A stretch of 5,606 nt of DNA from Clostridiales bacterium (GTDB lineage: Bacteria > Bacillota > Clostridia > Oscillospirales > Acutalibacteraceae), in contig JAAVYX010000047.1 in assembly GCA_022791355.1 (NCBI GenBank), forward strand, positions 1 through 5,606, written 5' to 3'. Below the pieces are notes generated by a model. The model saw nothing but the letters and a program-made list of their open reading frames with translations. It was not told the DNA's origin and searched no databases. The position numbers and the translations under genes were made by a program. Each line of letters opens with the position of its first letter. Position 1 is the first letter of the stretch. Of the stretch, positions 1 through 5,543 are shown in pieces.

Positions 1-180
1 AATAAGGATGGGAAGGTCACCATCCAGGACGTGATGGAGGCCTGTAAGGTGCTGGCCCGGCAGTCGGCGGGCAAGGATCCCACGGCCGACGAGCTGGCTC
101 GGGGCGACCTGGATGGGGACGGGAAATTTACCATTACCGATGTGATGGAAATCTGTAAGATTTTAGCCCGGCAGGCGTAA
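1..180 (+). CDS. C-terminal fragment of a dockerin-containing protein (5' end outside window)
   Basis: The reading frame is open from the first base to a TAA at 178-180, giving 59 residues. They form most of a type I dockerin: two EF-hand-like repeats, the first entered in its calcium loop (NKDGKVTIQDVMEACKVLAR) and the second complete (DLDGDGKFTITDVMEICKILAR), joined by a QSAGKDPTADELARG linker. Dockerins bind calcium through the Asp/Asn positions of each loop and dock onto cohesin modules of scaffoldin or surface proteins. The catalytic or binding part of this protein lies upstream, so its function cannot be named. The tail is about 90% identical at DNA level to that of the CHAP gene downstream, so it is probably also a secreted protein. 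A terminator follows 58 bases after the stop. Confidence 0.9.
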   Translation, partial: NKDGKVTIQDVMEACKVLARQSAGKDPTADELARGDLDGDGKFTITDVMEICKILARQA

Positions 181-227
181 AACAGGGCGGCGGCAAGGAA
201 ATATGGGTTTTCTTTTTCCGTAAAATC

Positions 228-236
228 TGGTATAAT
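228..236 (+). promoter_or_regulatory. possible extended -10 promoter element
   Basis: TGGTATAAT is a perfect extended -10 (TGnTATAAT). A -35 at the right distance (TTTTCT, 208-213) is poor. Transcription would start near 242, inside the left arm of the terminator hairpin, so the new RNA could not form that hairpin fully. It is the best promoter candidate found for the CHAP gene at 624 and would give a leader of about 380 bases. The equivalent spot before the second, paralogous terminator lacks the TATAAT. Chance occurrence is possible. Confidence 0.3.
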
Positions 237-237
237 G

Positions 238-270
238 AAGGCGACGGCGGATATTCGCCGCCGCCTTTAT
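238..270 (+). terminator. terminator after the first dockerin gene
   Basis: Arms 238-249 and 256-267 pair over 12 positions with one mismatch (A244 against C261) around a 6-base loop (250-255). The stem is GC-rich but the following U tract is weak (CCTTTAT). The core GCGACGGCGG is repeated in the terminator of the next gene, which has a better U tract. Confidence 0.7.
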
Positions 271-610
271 CGGTTGTTTGATTCAGATGAACAAAACCGC
301 CGGTCGTATCGGGAACAGAGAGAAAAAGCTTAGCGGAAGGCGGTTGGATACCTAGCTTTTGTAAAGGCAAAGCGCATAGAACAGCAAGCCGCGGTTCATC
401 ACACAGGCCGCCGCTGCCTGATGGAGCTCTTTTGCGGGTGGCAGGGCGTACGCTGCGAGGGCATGGTGCGGAGCTAAGCTGACAACAGGTCCTTCCATGG
501 TCTATGTAAGCTGCTGCCTGCGCGGCGGTCTTGATCGAAAGCAGACAAAAAAGCGGCCTTGGGGTGTGCCTGGCTTTGTGCGAAAGATACGCAGCGAGGC
601 CGTAAAACTG
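271..610. other. intergenic stretch before the CHAP gene
   Basis: No convincing gene is seen on either strand. The region holds a hairpin with arms 324-333 (AAAAGCTTAG) and 352-360 (CTAGCTTTT), 9 pairs with a one-base bulge at T331, and a long-range pairing CGGCCT (554-559) with AGGCCG (597-602) just before the ribosome binding site. No TTGACA/TATAAT pair with normal spacing was found. It may be a structured leader if transcription starts upstream, near 242; none of the riboswitch classes I know was recognised in it. Confidence 0.5.
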
Positions 611-617
611 AGGAGGT
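611..617 (+). promoter_or_regulatory. ribosome binding site of the CHAP gene
   Basis: AGGAGGT lies 6 bases before the ATG at 624. It is a near-perfect Shine-Dalgarno sequence and fixes the start so that a complete signal peptide is encoded. Confidence 0.9.
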
Positions 618-623
618 AAAGGG

Positions 624-1976
624 ATGAAGCATCTGAGAAAGTGGGCGTCCTTGCTATTGGCCGCCGCCGTTGTGCTGGTGACCATACCGGCCATGCGGCT
701 GGAGGCCAACGCGAAAAGCAGCGTCAAAACCCGGCAGGAAGCGGTGACCTGGTTAAAGGCGCAAAACAACGCTACTTATGATTTTAACGGGGCCAACGGT
801 ACGCAATGCGTGGAATTTGTGAAGGCCTATGTGAATTGGCTGTTGACCGGAAACCCCTGGAAAGACTGCTGGAACCGGCCGACCTTGAACGGAAATCAGA
901 TTTGGAAAAATTCATTATGGGCCGAACTGGGCTGGAAGGTTTACTACAATACGGCCGACTTTGTTCCCCAGCCGGGCGATATATTTTCGGCTGGCGTCAG
1001 CGCGGGCAATCATACCGGCGTCGTTATTTCCTCCGACGCCAAGAAAGCGGTCATAGCCGACGCAAACGCCAGAGACGGCGATTGGTCTAATGGAGACCCG
1101 GTGCTCATCCACACCATTAACTGGAAAAGCGCCAGTTCCGATACGGCCTACGGCGCGACCCATTTCATCCGGCCGGTATTTTCGTCCACTCCCGCCCCCT
1201 CCTACAACTATTCCTCCATCACACCGGGCAAGTATTATCTGAAACATAACGCCACAGGAACCTATTTGAACGTTTCCGGCGGAACCGACGCCAACAAGCA
1301 GAATATCGGTCTGAAAACCTACGAGCCGGGCAACCGGGCGGAGCAGCTGAACATTACGGCGGCGGCCGACGGGTATAAAATGCGGCCGCTGTGCAGCGGT
1401 TCCCGTCTGGTTAACGCCTGGGGCTCCAGCCCCTCCAGCGGCGCCAACGTCAATCTGTACGACGACGCCGGAGAATCCTCCCAATGGTGGAAATTCGAGA
1501 AGGTAAACGGCGGCTATATCGTGCATAACGCCTATGTTCCCTCCTGCGTGCTGGATGTGGACGGCAGCAACGTGCTCATCCGTACCCGGACCGGCGGCGC
1601 GGGCCAGATTTGGACCCTAGTGCCGGTGGAGCACACCTGCCGCTTTGACAAGTTTGCGTATTACCGGCAGGCCCATCCCCATTACAATTGTTACGAATGT
1701 TCGATTTGCGGGAAGGTACAGGAAAACCGAAACGAGCCGAATGTACTGGATTCCTGCGCGGAATGCCAGCGGGCGTCCGCCCGTCCCGGCGATCTGGACG
1801 GGAACGGCGAGGTCACCATTCAGGACGTGATGGAAGCCTGTAAGGCGCTGGCCCGGCAGTCGGTGGGCAAGAATCCCACTTCCGACGAGCTGGCCAGGGG
1901 CGACCTGAACGGGGACGGGAAATTTACCATTACCGACGTAATGGAAATCTGTAAGATTTTGGCCCGGCAGGTATAA
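624..1976 (+). CDS. secreted CHAP-domain cell-wall hydrolase with ricin-like lectin domain and dockerin
   Basis: A 450-residue exported protein. Residues 1-30 are a signal peptide (KHLRK, a hydrophobic core, likely cleavage after ANA). Residues about 35-185 are a CHAP domain, a family of papain-like amidases/endopeptidases that cut peptidoglycan. The likely catalytic Cys is C62 (QCVEFV), with H130 (GNHTGVV) after a PGDI motif; D146-x-N148 sits where the family usually has Glu-x-Asn. Residues about 196-335 resemble a ricin-type beta-trefoil carbohydrate-binding domain, with QWW (287-289) and QIW (328-330) as QxW-type marks. Residues 337-381 are Cys/His-rich and may bind metal. Residues 388-449 are a two-repeat type I dockerin (DLDGNGEVTIQD, DLNGDGKFTITD). 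No LPxTG or S-layer anchor is seen, so surface attachment would go through a cohesin partner. Substrate (own wall or other bacteria) is not shown by the sequence. It follows a gene with a nearly identical tail and has its own terminator. Confidence 0.88.
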   Translation: MKHLRKWASLLLAAAVVLVTIPAMRLEANAKSSVKTRQEAVTWLKAQNNATYDFNGANGTQCVEFVKAYVNWLLTGNPWKDCWNRPTLNGNQIWKNSLWAELGWKVYYNTADFVPQPGDIFSAGVSAGNHTGVVISSDAKKAVIADANARDGDWSNGDPVLIHTINWKSASSDTAYGATHFIRPVFSSTPAPSYNYSSITPGKYYLKHNATGTYLNVSGGTDANKQNIGLKTYEPGNRAEQLNITAAADGYKMRPLCSGSRLVNAWGSSPSSGANVNLYDDAGESSQWWKFEKVNGGYIVHNAYVPSCVLDVDGSNVLIRTRTGGAGQIWTLVPVEHTCRFDKFAYYRQAHPHYNCYECSICGKVQENRNEPNVLDSCAECQRASARPGDLDGNGEVTIQDVMEACKALARQSVGKNPTSDELARGDLNGDGKFTITDVMEICKILARQV

Positions 1977-2072
1977 GCCCGTCAGGCGCAGAGGAAAGGG
2001 AAAAGGGGAAATATTTCATTTTATTTCCCGGGAAATTTGTAAAACAAAGGCGACGGCGGCTATCCGCCGTCG
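1812..2072 (+). repeat. second copy of a dockerin tail plus terminator, paralogous to 16-267
   Basis: The last 165 coding bases (1812-1976) align without gaps to 16-180 with 16 differences, about 90% identity and only 6 amino-acid changes in 54. The similarity resumes in the 3' region at the terminator core (AAGGCGACGGCGG at 238-250 against AAAGGCGACGGCGG before 2060), while the bases between stop and stem differ more. This points to duplication, gene conversion or tail shuffling between the two neighbouring genes. Confidence 0.8.
2023..2036. repeat. 14-base perfect palindrome between stop codon and terminator
   Basis: ATTTCCCGGGAAAT is its own reverse complement. The left half can instead pair with GGGAAAT at 2006-2012, so alternative small hairpins exist in the 3' untranslated region. 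No function is assigned. Confidence 0.6.
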
Positions 2073-2078
2073 TTTTTT
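2051..2078 (+). terminator. terminator of the CHAP gene
   Basis: A perfect 9-bp stem (CGACGGCGG 2051-2059 with CCGCCGTCG 2064-2072), loop CTAT, then six T residues (2073-2078). It ends transcription 75-100 bases after the stop codon. Confidence 0.92.
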
Positions 2079-2084
2079 GCAGAT

Positions 2085-2260
2085 GTGCGAGAGGTTTGGC
2101 GTCAGGCATCCTTTTATGGAGACTTCGCTACCTTATCCCACGGCGCGCCCTCTTGTTTTTTGACGGGCAAAAGAAGGGATCGGGGACCGCCCTGCCGGCG
2201 CAGGTTTTGGGGCGATTGGAACGGGCGGGTCTGGCGCAAGCCTTCCGCATGGCAAGGTAT
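2085..2260. other. gene-free intergenic region with small inverted repeats
   Basis: No credible gene. Two secondary structures are visible. TTTTTTG at 2156-2162 pairs with CAAAAGA at 2168-2174 (one U-G pair). GACCGCCC (2185-2192) pairs with GGGCGGGTC (2223-2231) with one bulge, with a competing short hairpin CTGC/GCAG at 2192-2203. They may be worn remains of the repeat family that continues to the right. Confidence 0.5.
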
Positions 2261-2378
2261 AGATTTTCGTGAAGCCCTCTAGCGCCTTGCTTGCCGTGTC
2301 CCGATCTGGCGTTCCCAGTCTGGCCAACGGCCAAACCGGGACGCCAGTGAGGAGCGCTAGAGGACTTCGCAAAAATTT
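2261..2378. repeat. nested inverted repeat of about 118 bases (hairpin or MITE-like element)
   Basis: The arms pair in layers. 2261-2270 pairs with 2369-2378 (AT-rich, one mismatch). GAAG (2271-2274) pairs with CTTC (2365-2368). CCTCTAGCGC (2276-2285) pairs perfectly with GCGCTAGAGG (2354-2363). CTGGCGTTCCC (2306-2316) pairs with GGGACGCCAG (2338-2347), one bulge. TGGCC (2321-2325) pairs with GGCCA (2329-2333) around AAC. No protein is encoded and there is no U tract of terminator quality on the + strand. The stem is too long and regular for chance. It could be a small non-autonomous mobile repeat or a structured RNA. Confidence 0.7.
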
Positions 2379-2477
2379 TGCTTTGTAAGATAAAGCATAA
2401 GCTTCTGCAGCGAATCTCTCACGGTGAAAAAATAAATCCTTGCCTTTTGACTTGTCCCAGCGATACCGGCATAAAAA

Positions 2478-2494
2478 TATACGAAAAGCGTATA
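2478..2494. promoter_or_regulatory. dyad just upstream of the asn operon promoter
   Basis: TATACG (2478-2483) and CGTATA (2489-2494) form a perfect 6+6 inverted repeat with a 5-base spacer AAAAG, ending 9 bases before the -35 hexamer. Its position fits an operator for a dimeric regulator, but no known consensus was recognised. Confidence 0.3.
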
Positions 2495-2503
2495 CATAGG
2501 GGA

Positions 2504-2532
2504 TTGACAGGAGAAAATACCCATGGTATACT
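2504..2532 (+). promoter_or_regulatory. sigma-A promoter of the asnS-asnA operon
   Basis: Perfect -35 TTGACA (2504-2509), 17-base spacer, -10 TATACT (2527-2532) preceded by TGG, giving an extended -10. The predicted start is an A at 2538-2540, just before the T-box stem I sequence. Confidence 0.93.
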
Positions 2533-2537
2533 TTTTC

Positions 2538-2813
2538 AAAACTATGATGAAGAGAAGTACCGCGGCAGAGCGCTCCCAGTGAACGGGGGAGAGTGAAAAC
2601 CCCGCAGTAAGCGGCCGTGGGAATAACACTTCGGAGTTGCAAGCTGAACGAAACCGGCTTTGTCGGCCGCCGGTTTATCAGTAGGCGCGCCGTTGCCGTG
2701 CGTTAAACGGAAGGGCTTTGTACAGAAGCCTTGAGAGGCCTTCGGGCAATTTAGGTGGTACCGCGGATACGCAGCTATCCGTCCTAAGAGACAGGACGGA
2801 CAGCTGCTTTTTT
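2538..2813 (+). promoter_or_regulatory. T-box leader sensing tRNA-Asn
   Basis: The leader has the conserved stem I start GATGAAGAGAAGTA (2546-2559), a specifier loop GGAATAACACTT with codon AAC (Asn) at 2625-2627, a stem II helix (AAACCGGC 2651-2658 with GCCGGTTT 2669-2676), a stem III region around 2710-2743, and the T-box AGGTGGTACCGCG (2753-2765). UGGU (2756-2759) is the bulge that pairs with the tRNA acceptor end. The antiterminator is formed by TTAGG (2751-2755) with CCTAA (2783-2787) and GCGGAT (2763-2768) with ATCCGT (2777-2782), bulging TGGTACC. It shares bases 2777-2785 with the terminator, so only one can form. Uncharged tRNA-Asn should favour read-through into asnS and asnA. Confidence 0.95.
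2771..2813 (+). terminator. regulated terminator of the T-box leader
   Basis: A 15-base arm at 2771-2785 pairs with 2793-2807 with a single mismatch (A2777 against C2801), loop AAGAGAC, followed by six T residues (2808-2813). It competes with the antiterminator for 2777-2785. Confidence 0.95.
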
Positions 2814-2827
2814 ATTTTCCCCTTTGC

Positions 2828-2851
2828 GCGCATGCATCGATATGCGCTTTT
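2828..2851 (+). other. second hairpin between T-box terminator and asnS
   Basis: GCGCAT (2828-2833) pairs with ATGCGC (2842-2847), 8-base loop, then TTTT. It resembles a weak terminator but the stem is only 6 bp. A further short dyad, TGTTTT/AAAACA at 2887-2900, lies about 20 bases before the ribosome binding site. Either could affect message stability or translation; no role is shown. Confidence 0.35.
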
Positions 2852-2918
2852 GAAAGGACCGGCCCGATGGAAACATCCGCGGGGGTGTTTTCAAAAACAA
2901 TTCCCAAAATATTTTATA

Positions 2919-2924
2919 GAGGAG
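2919..2924 (+). promoter_or_regulatory. ribosome binding site of asnS
   Basis: GAGGAG lies 9 bases before the ATG at 2934. An in-frame ATG at 2718 is rejected as the start because that reading would run through the T-box and terminator. Confidence 0.9.
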
Positions 2925-2933
2925 ATTTTGACC

Positions 2934-4307
2934 ATGCAGCACACGGATATTTACGACATTCTGCGGGATGAGGCTTATGTGGGGCAAAAGGTTACGGTCT
3001 GCGGCTGGGTGCGGACCTCGCGGGATTCCAAAAACGTTTCCTTTTTGGAGGTAAACGACGGCACCTCCTTAAAGCACATCCAGGTGGTGCTGGATAAGTC
3101 CCGCTTTGCCGACCCCGCGCCCTTTCTCAAGCTGGGAACGGCCGTCAGGGTGACCGGCCAGGCCGTGAAGGGTATGGTGCAGAACAGCGTGGAAATCAAC
3201 GCCGAGGAGGTCGCGGTTCTGGGCGAATGCCCCGGCGAATACCCTTTACAGAAGAAGCGGCACACCCTGGAATACCTGCGCACCATTCCCCATCTGCGGG
3301 TGCGGGCCAACACCTTCAACGCCATTTTCCGGGTCCGTTCGGTCGTCTCCTTCGCCATCCACGAGTATTTCCAGAAAAATCGTTTTACCTACGTCCATAC
3401 GCCCATCCTCACCGGCAGCGACTGCGAGGGAGCGGGGGAGGTCTTCAAGGTGACCACCATCGGCTACAGCGACCAATACAAGTCGGAAGAGGCGTACTAT
3501 GCGGACGACTTTTTCGGCCAGCCGGCGGGACTAAGCGTATCCGGCCAGCTGGAGGGCGAGGTGGCGGCCATGGGGCTGGGGAAAATCTACACCTTCGGCC
3601 CCTCCTTCCGGGCCGAGAACAGCAACACCCCCCGCCATGTGGCCGAGTTCTGGCATGTGGAGCCCGAGGTGGCCTTCGCCGACCTCCACGATATCATCGG
3701 CGTGGCCGAGGAGATGATCAAGTATATCATCCAGGCCGTGCTGGAAAGGTGCGGCGACGAGCTGGATTTTTTTGAGCGGTTTTTTGAAAAGGGCCTGCGG
3801 GAGAAGCTTACCAACGTAGCCGAAAACGACTTTCAGGTGCTGGACTACACCGAGGCCATCCAGTTGTTAAAGAAAGCCGACGTGGACTTTACCTATCCCG
3901 TGGAGTGGGGCTGCGACTTACAGACCGAGCATGAGCGGTATATCACCGAGCGGGTATTCAACAAGCCGGTTTTCGTCACCAACTATCCCAAGGACATCAA
4001 GGCCTTTTACATGAAGCAGAACCCCGACGGCAAGACCGTCGCGGCCACCGACCTGCTGGTGCCCGGAGTGGGCGAGATCATTGGATGCAGCGAGCGGGAG
4101 GCCGACCTCGGCAAGTTGCTGGCGGCTATGGAGGCCAGGGGCATGGATCAGGCGGCCTATGCCGACTATCTGGACCTGCGCCGATTCGGCTCGGTACCCC
4201 ACAGCGGCTTCGGTCTGGGGCTGGAGCGTATGATCATGTACGTCACGGGGGCTGCCAACATCCGGGACGTGCAGCTGTACCCCCGGACGGTGGGCAGCAT
4301 TCGGTAG
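2934..4307 (+). CDS. asnS: asparaginyl-tRNA synthetase
   Basis: The 457-residue product is a cytoplasmic class II aminoacyl-tRNA synthetase that activates asparagine with ATP and attaches it to tRNA-Asn. The N-terminal 100 residues form the OB-fold anticodon-binding domain (VTVCGWVRTSR at 20-30, EVNDGTSL at 39-46). The catalytic core follows. A motif 1 region includes FTYVHTPILTGSDCEGAGEVF (150-170); motif 2 is FGPSFRAENSNTPRHVAEFW (221-240) with the fRxE arginine; motif 3 is GFGLGLERMIMY (425-436). AEFWHVEPE and GEIIGCSERE are typical of the Asn/Asp synthetase group, and the absence of the long insertion found in bacterial AspRS supports AsnRS. The length fits the bacterial family (about 460). 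The T-box with an AAC specifier and asnA directly downstream agree with Asn specificity. No defect is seen. Confidence 0.96.
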   Translation: MQHTDIYDILRDEAYVGQKVTVCGWVRTSRDSKNVSFLEVNDGTSLKHIQVVLDKSRFADPAPFLKLGTAVRVTGQAVKGMVQNSVEINAEEVAVLGECPGEYPLQKKRHTLEYLRTIPHLRVRANTFNAIFRVRSVVSFAIHEYFQKNRFTYVHTPILTGSDCEGAGEVFKVTTIGYSDQYKSEEAYYADDFFGQPAGLSVSGQLEGEVAAMGLGKIYTFGPSFRAENSNTPRHVAEFWHVEPEVAFADLHDIIGVAEEMIKYIIQAVLERCGDELDFFERFFEKGLREKLTNVAENDFQVLDYTEAIQLLKKADVDFTYPVEWGCDLQTEHERYITERVFNKPVFVTNYPKDIKAFYMKQNPDGKTVAATDLLVPGVGEIIGCSEREADLGKLLAAMEARGMDQAAYADYLDLRRFGSVPHSGFGLGLERMIMYVTGAANIRDVQLYPRTVGSIR

Positions 4308-4311
4308 AATA

Positions 4312-4317
4312 GGGAGG
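4312..4317 (+). promoter_or_regulatory. ribosome binding site that decides the asnA start
   Basis: GGGAGG directly abuts an in-frame ATG at 4318 but lies 6 bases before the ATG at 4324. Normal Shine-Dalgarno spacing favours 4324; starting at 4318 would only add Met-His. Confidence 0.8.
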
Positions 4318-4323
4318 ATGCAT

Positions 4324-5331
4324 ATGGAACAGCTAACCATGATAGAGGGCTATCGGTCGGCCCTGTCCCTGCGGGACACCCAGAAGGCCATCAAGTTTGT
4401 CAAGGACGCTTTTCAGTCCGGCCTGGCCCAGGCGCTGAACCTGGAACGGATCAGCGCGCCGCTGATCGTCCGGCAGTCCAGCGGTCTTAACGACGACCTC
4501 AACGGCGTGGAGCGCAAGGTGGATTTCGATATGAAGGAAATCGGCGGCCGGGCCGAGGTGGTCCAGTCCCTGGCCAAGTGGAAGCGGGTGGCCTTAAAGC
4601 GGTACGGTTTTTCGGTGGGGGAGGGGCTCTACACCGACATGAACGCCATCCGGCGGGACGACGACGTGAACAACGACCATTCCATCTGCGTGGACCAGTG
4701 GGACTGGGAGAAGGTCATCCGCAGGGAGGACCGAAATCTGAATTTTTTACAGGAGACCGTCCGTACCATAGCGGGGGTGGTGGCCGACGTAAAGGAGCAG
4801 GTGAGAGGGCGGTTTCCCACCCTTACCGGGGAAATCCGGCGGGAGGTGTATTTCGTCACCTCCCAGGAGCTGGAGGACGCTTATCCCGGGCTTACCCCCA
4901 AGGAGCGGGAGGCGGCGGTTGTAAAGGAACATAAGACGGTGTTTGTCATGCAGATCGGCGGGGCCTTGAAGAGCGGCCGGCTCCACGACGGCCGGGCTCC
5001 CGACTACGACGATTGGAGTCTCAACGGCGACCTGCTGTTTTGGAACGAGATATTGGAGCAGCCCATCGAGATTACCTCCATGGGCGTCCGGGTGGACGCC
5101 GACGCCCTGCGGCGGCAGTTGCAAATCCGCGGCAACGAGGAGCGGATGCAGTACGCCTATCACCAGGGCGTCCTGCGGGATGAGCTGCCCCTGACCGTCG
5201 GCGGGGGCATCGGACAGTCCCGGCTGTGCATGCTGCTGCTGGAGAAGCTGCACATCGGCGAGGTGCTTTGCTCTATCTGGCCCGAGGAAACCGAGCGGGT
5301 TTGCCGGGAAAAGGGGATTCAGCTTCTTTAG
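4324..5331 (+). CDS. asnA: aspartate-ammonia ligase (ammonia-dependent asparagine synthetase)
   Basis: The 335-residue product makes asparagine from aspartate, ammonia and ATP (giving AMP and PPi) in the cytoplasm. AsnA shares its fold with the catalytic core of class II synthetases such as AsnRS/AspRS. Family signatures run the whole length: SLAKWKR (82-88), GEGLYTDMNAIR (99-110), VDQWDWEKV (123-131), FVTSQELEDAYP (177-188), IGGALKSGRLHD (211-222), RAPDYDDW (224-231), LNGDLLFWN (233-241), ITSMGVRVDAD (250-260) and the motif-3-like GGGIGQSRLCMLLL (293-306). Length matches the family (about 330). It starts 16 bases after the asnS stop with no promoter between, so both are made from one message under the tRNA-Asn T-box. 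It differs from AsnB, which uses glutamine and has a glutaminase domain not found here. Confidence 0.97.
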   Translation: MEQLTMIEGYRSALSLRDTQKAIKFVKDAFQSGLAQALNLERISAPLIVRQSSGLNDDLNGVERKVDFDMKEIGGRAEVVQSLAKWKRVALKRYGFSVGEGLYTDMNAIRRDDDVNNDHSICVDQWDWEKVIRREDRNLNFLQETVRTIAGVVADVKEQVRGRFPTLTGEIRREVYFVTSQELEDAYPGLTPKEREAAVVKEHKTVFVMQIGGALKSGRLHDGRAPDYDDWSLNGDLLFWNEILEQPIEITSMGVRVDADALRRQLQIRGNEERMQYAYHQGVLRDELPLTVGGGIGQSRLCMLLLEKLHIGEVLCSIWPEETERVCREKGIQLL

Positions 5332-5338
5332 TTTTTTT

Positions 5339-5373
5339 GCCGCCGGCTCTTGCCCGGCGGCTTTTTCTTTTTT
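5339..5373 (+). terminator. terminator of the asnS-asnA operon
   Basis: A perfect 8-bp stem (GCCGCCGG 5339-5346 with CCGGCGGC 5354-5361), 7-base loop CTCTTGC, then TTTTTCTTTTTT. It begins 7 bases after the asnA stop. Confidence 0.95.
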
Positions 5374-5543
5374 GATTCTTGTAAATTGGGGGGATTGCAT
5401 TTATAGTAGGGGAGAGGATTTTTCTTTTTTGCATAAGATAGTGATTGCGCGGTCGATTTCTTTTTCTTTTGATTGGCTGAGATAGAGGTTTCGCGCCAGG
5501 CAAACTTTTGTTATTTCTCCAATACCTGCTCTAGTAGCGCGAC
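5374..5543. other. T-rich intergenic stretch
   Basis: No gene, RNA or convincing promoter is recognised. The + strand has several pyrimidine tracts (around 5418-5428 and 5457-5470). The small minus-strand reading frame here is Lys/Arg-rich because of these tracts and has no protein-like character. Confidence 0.5.

Noticed and set aside
271..610. Known riboswitch (cyclic-di-AMP or cyclic-di-GMP type) before the CHAP gene
   Set aside because: The conserved core sequences of these aptamers were looked for and not seen.
134..769. 211-codon open frame on the minus strand spanning the first intergenic region
   Set aside because: It overlaps two well-supported dockerin/CHAP coding ends, has no ribosome binding site or family resemblance, and its composition (Pro/Ser/Arg-rich) is that of an antisense reading of GC-rich DNA.
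2085..2378. Housekeeping RNA (RNase P, tmRNA, SRP, 6S)
   Set aside because: The conserved cores of RNase P RNA, tmRNA and SRP RNA are absent; 6S RNA is too variable to exclude by eye, but the nested arms fit a palindromic repeat better.
2085..2400. CRISPR array
   Set aside because: There are inverted repeats but no regularly spaced direct repeats with unique spacers.
2378..2596. 72-codon + strand open frame as a leader peptide
   Set aside because: It contains the promoter and the start of stem I, so it would not be on the operon message as a whole, and it has no proper ribosome binding site.
2133..2642. 169-codon open frame on the minus strand
   Set aside because: It runs antisense through the T-box, the promoter and the inverted repeat, which explain the sequence better; no protein family is recognisable.
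2718..2933. N-terminal extension of asnS by 72 codons
   Set aside because: The extension would translate the T-box and its terminator; the ATG at 2934 has a good ribosome binding site and gives the usual family length.
3227..3775. 182-codon + strand frame inside asnS
   Set aside because: Arg/Gly/Pro-rich shadow of the asnS frame, which carries all class II synthetase motifs.
4747..5400. 217-codon minus-strand frame opposite asnA
   Set aside because: Antisense shadow of asnA; no ribosome binding site and it crosses the operon terminator.
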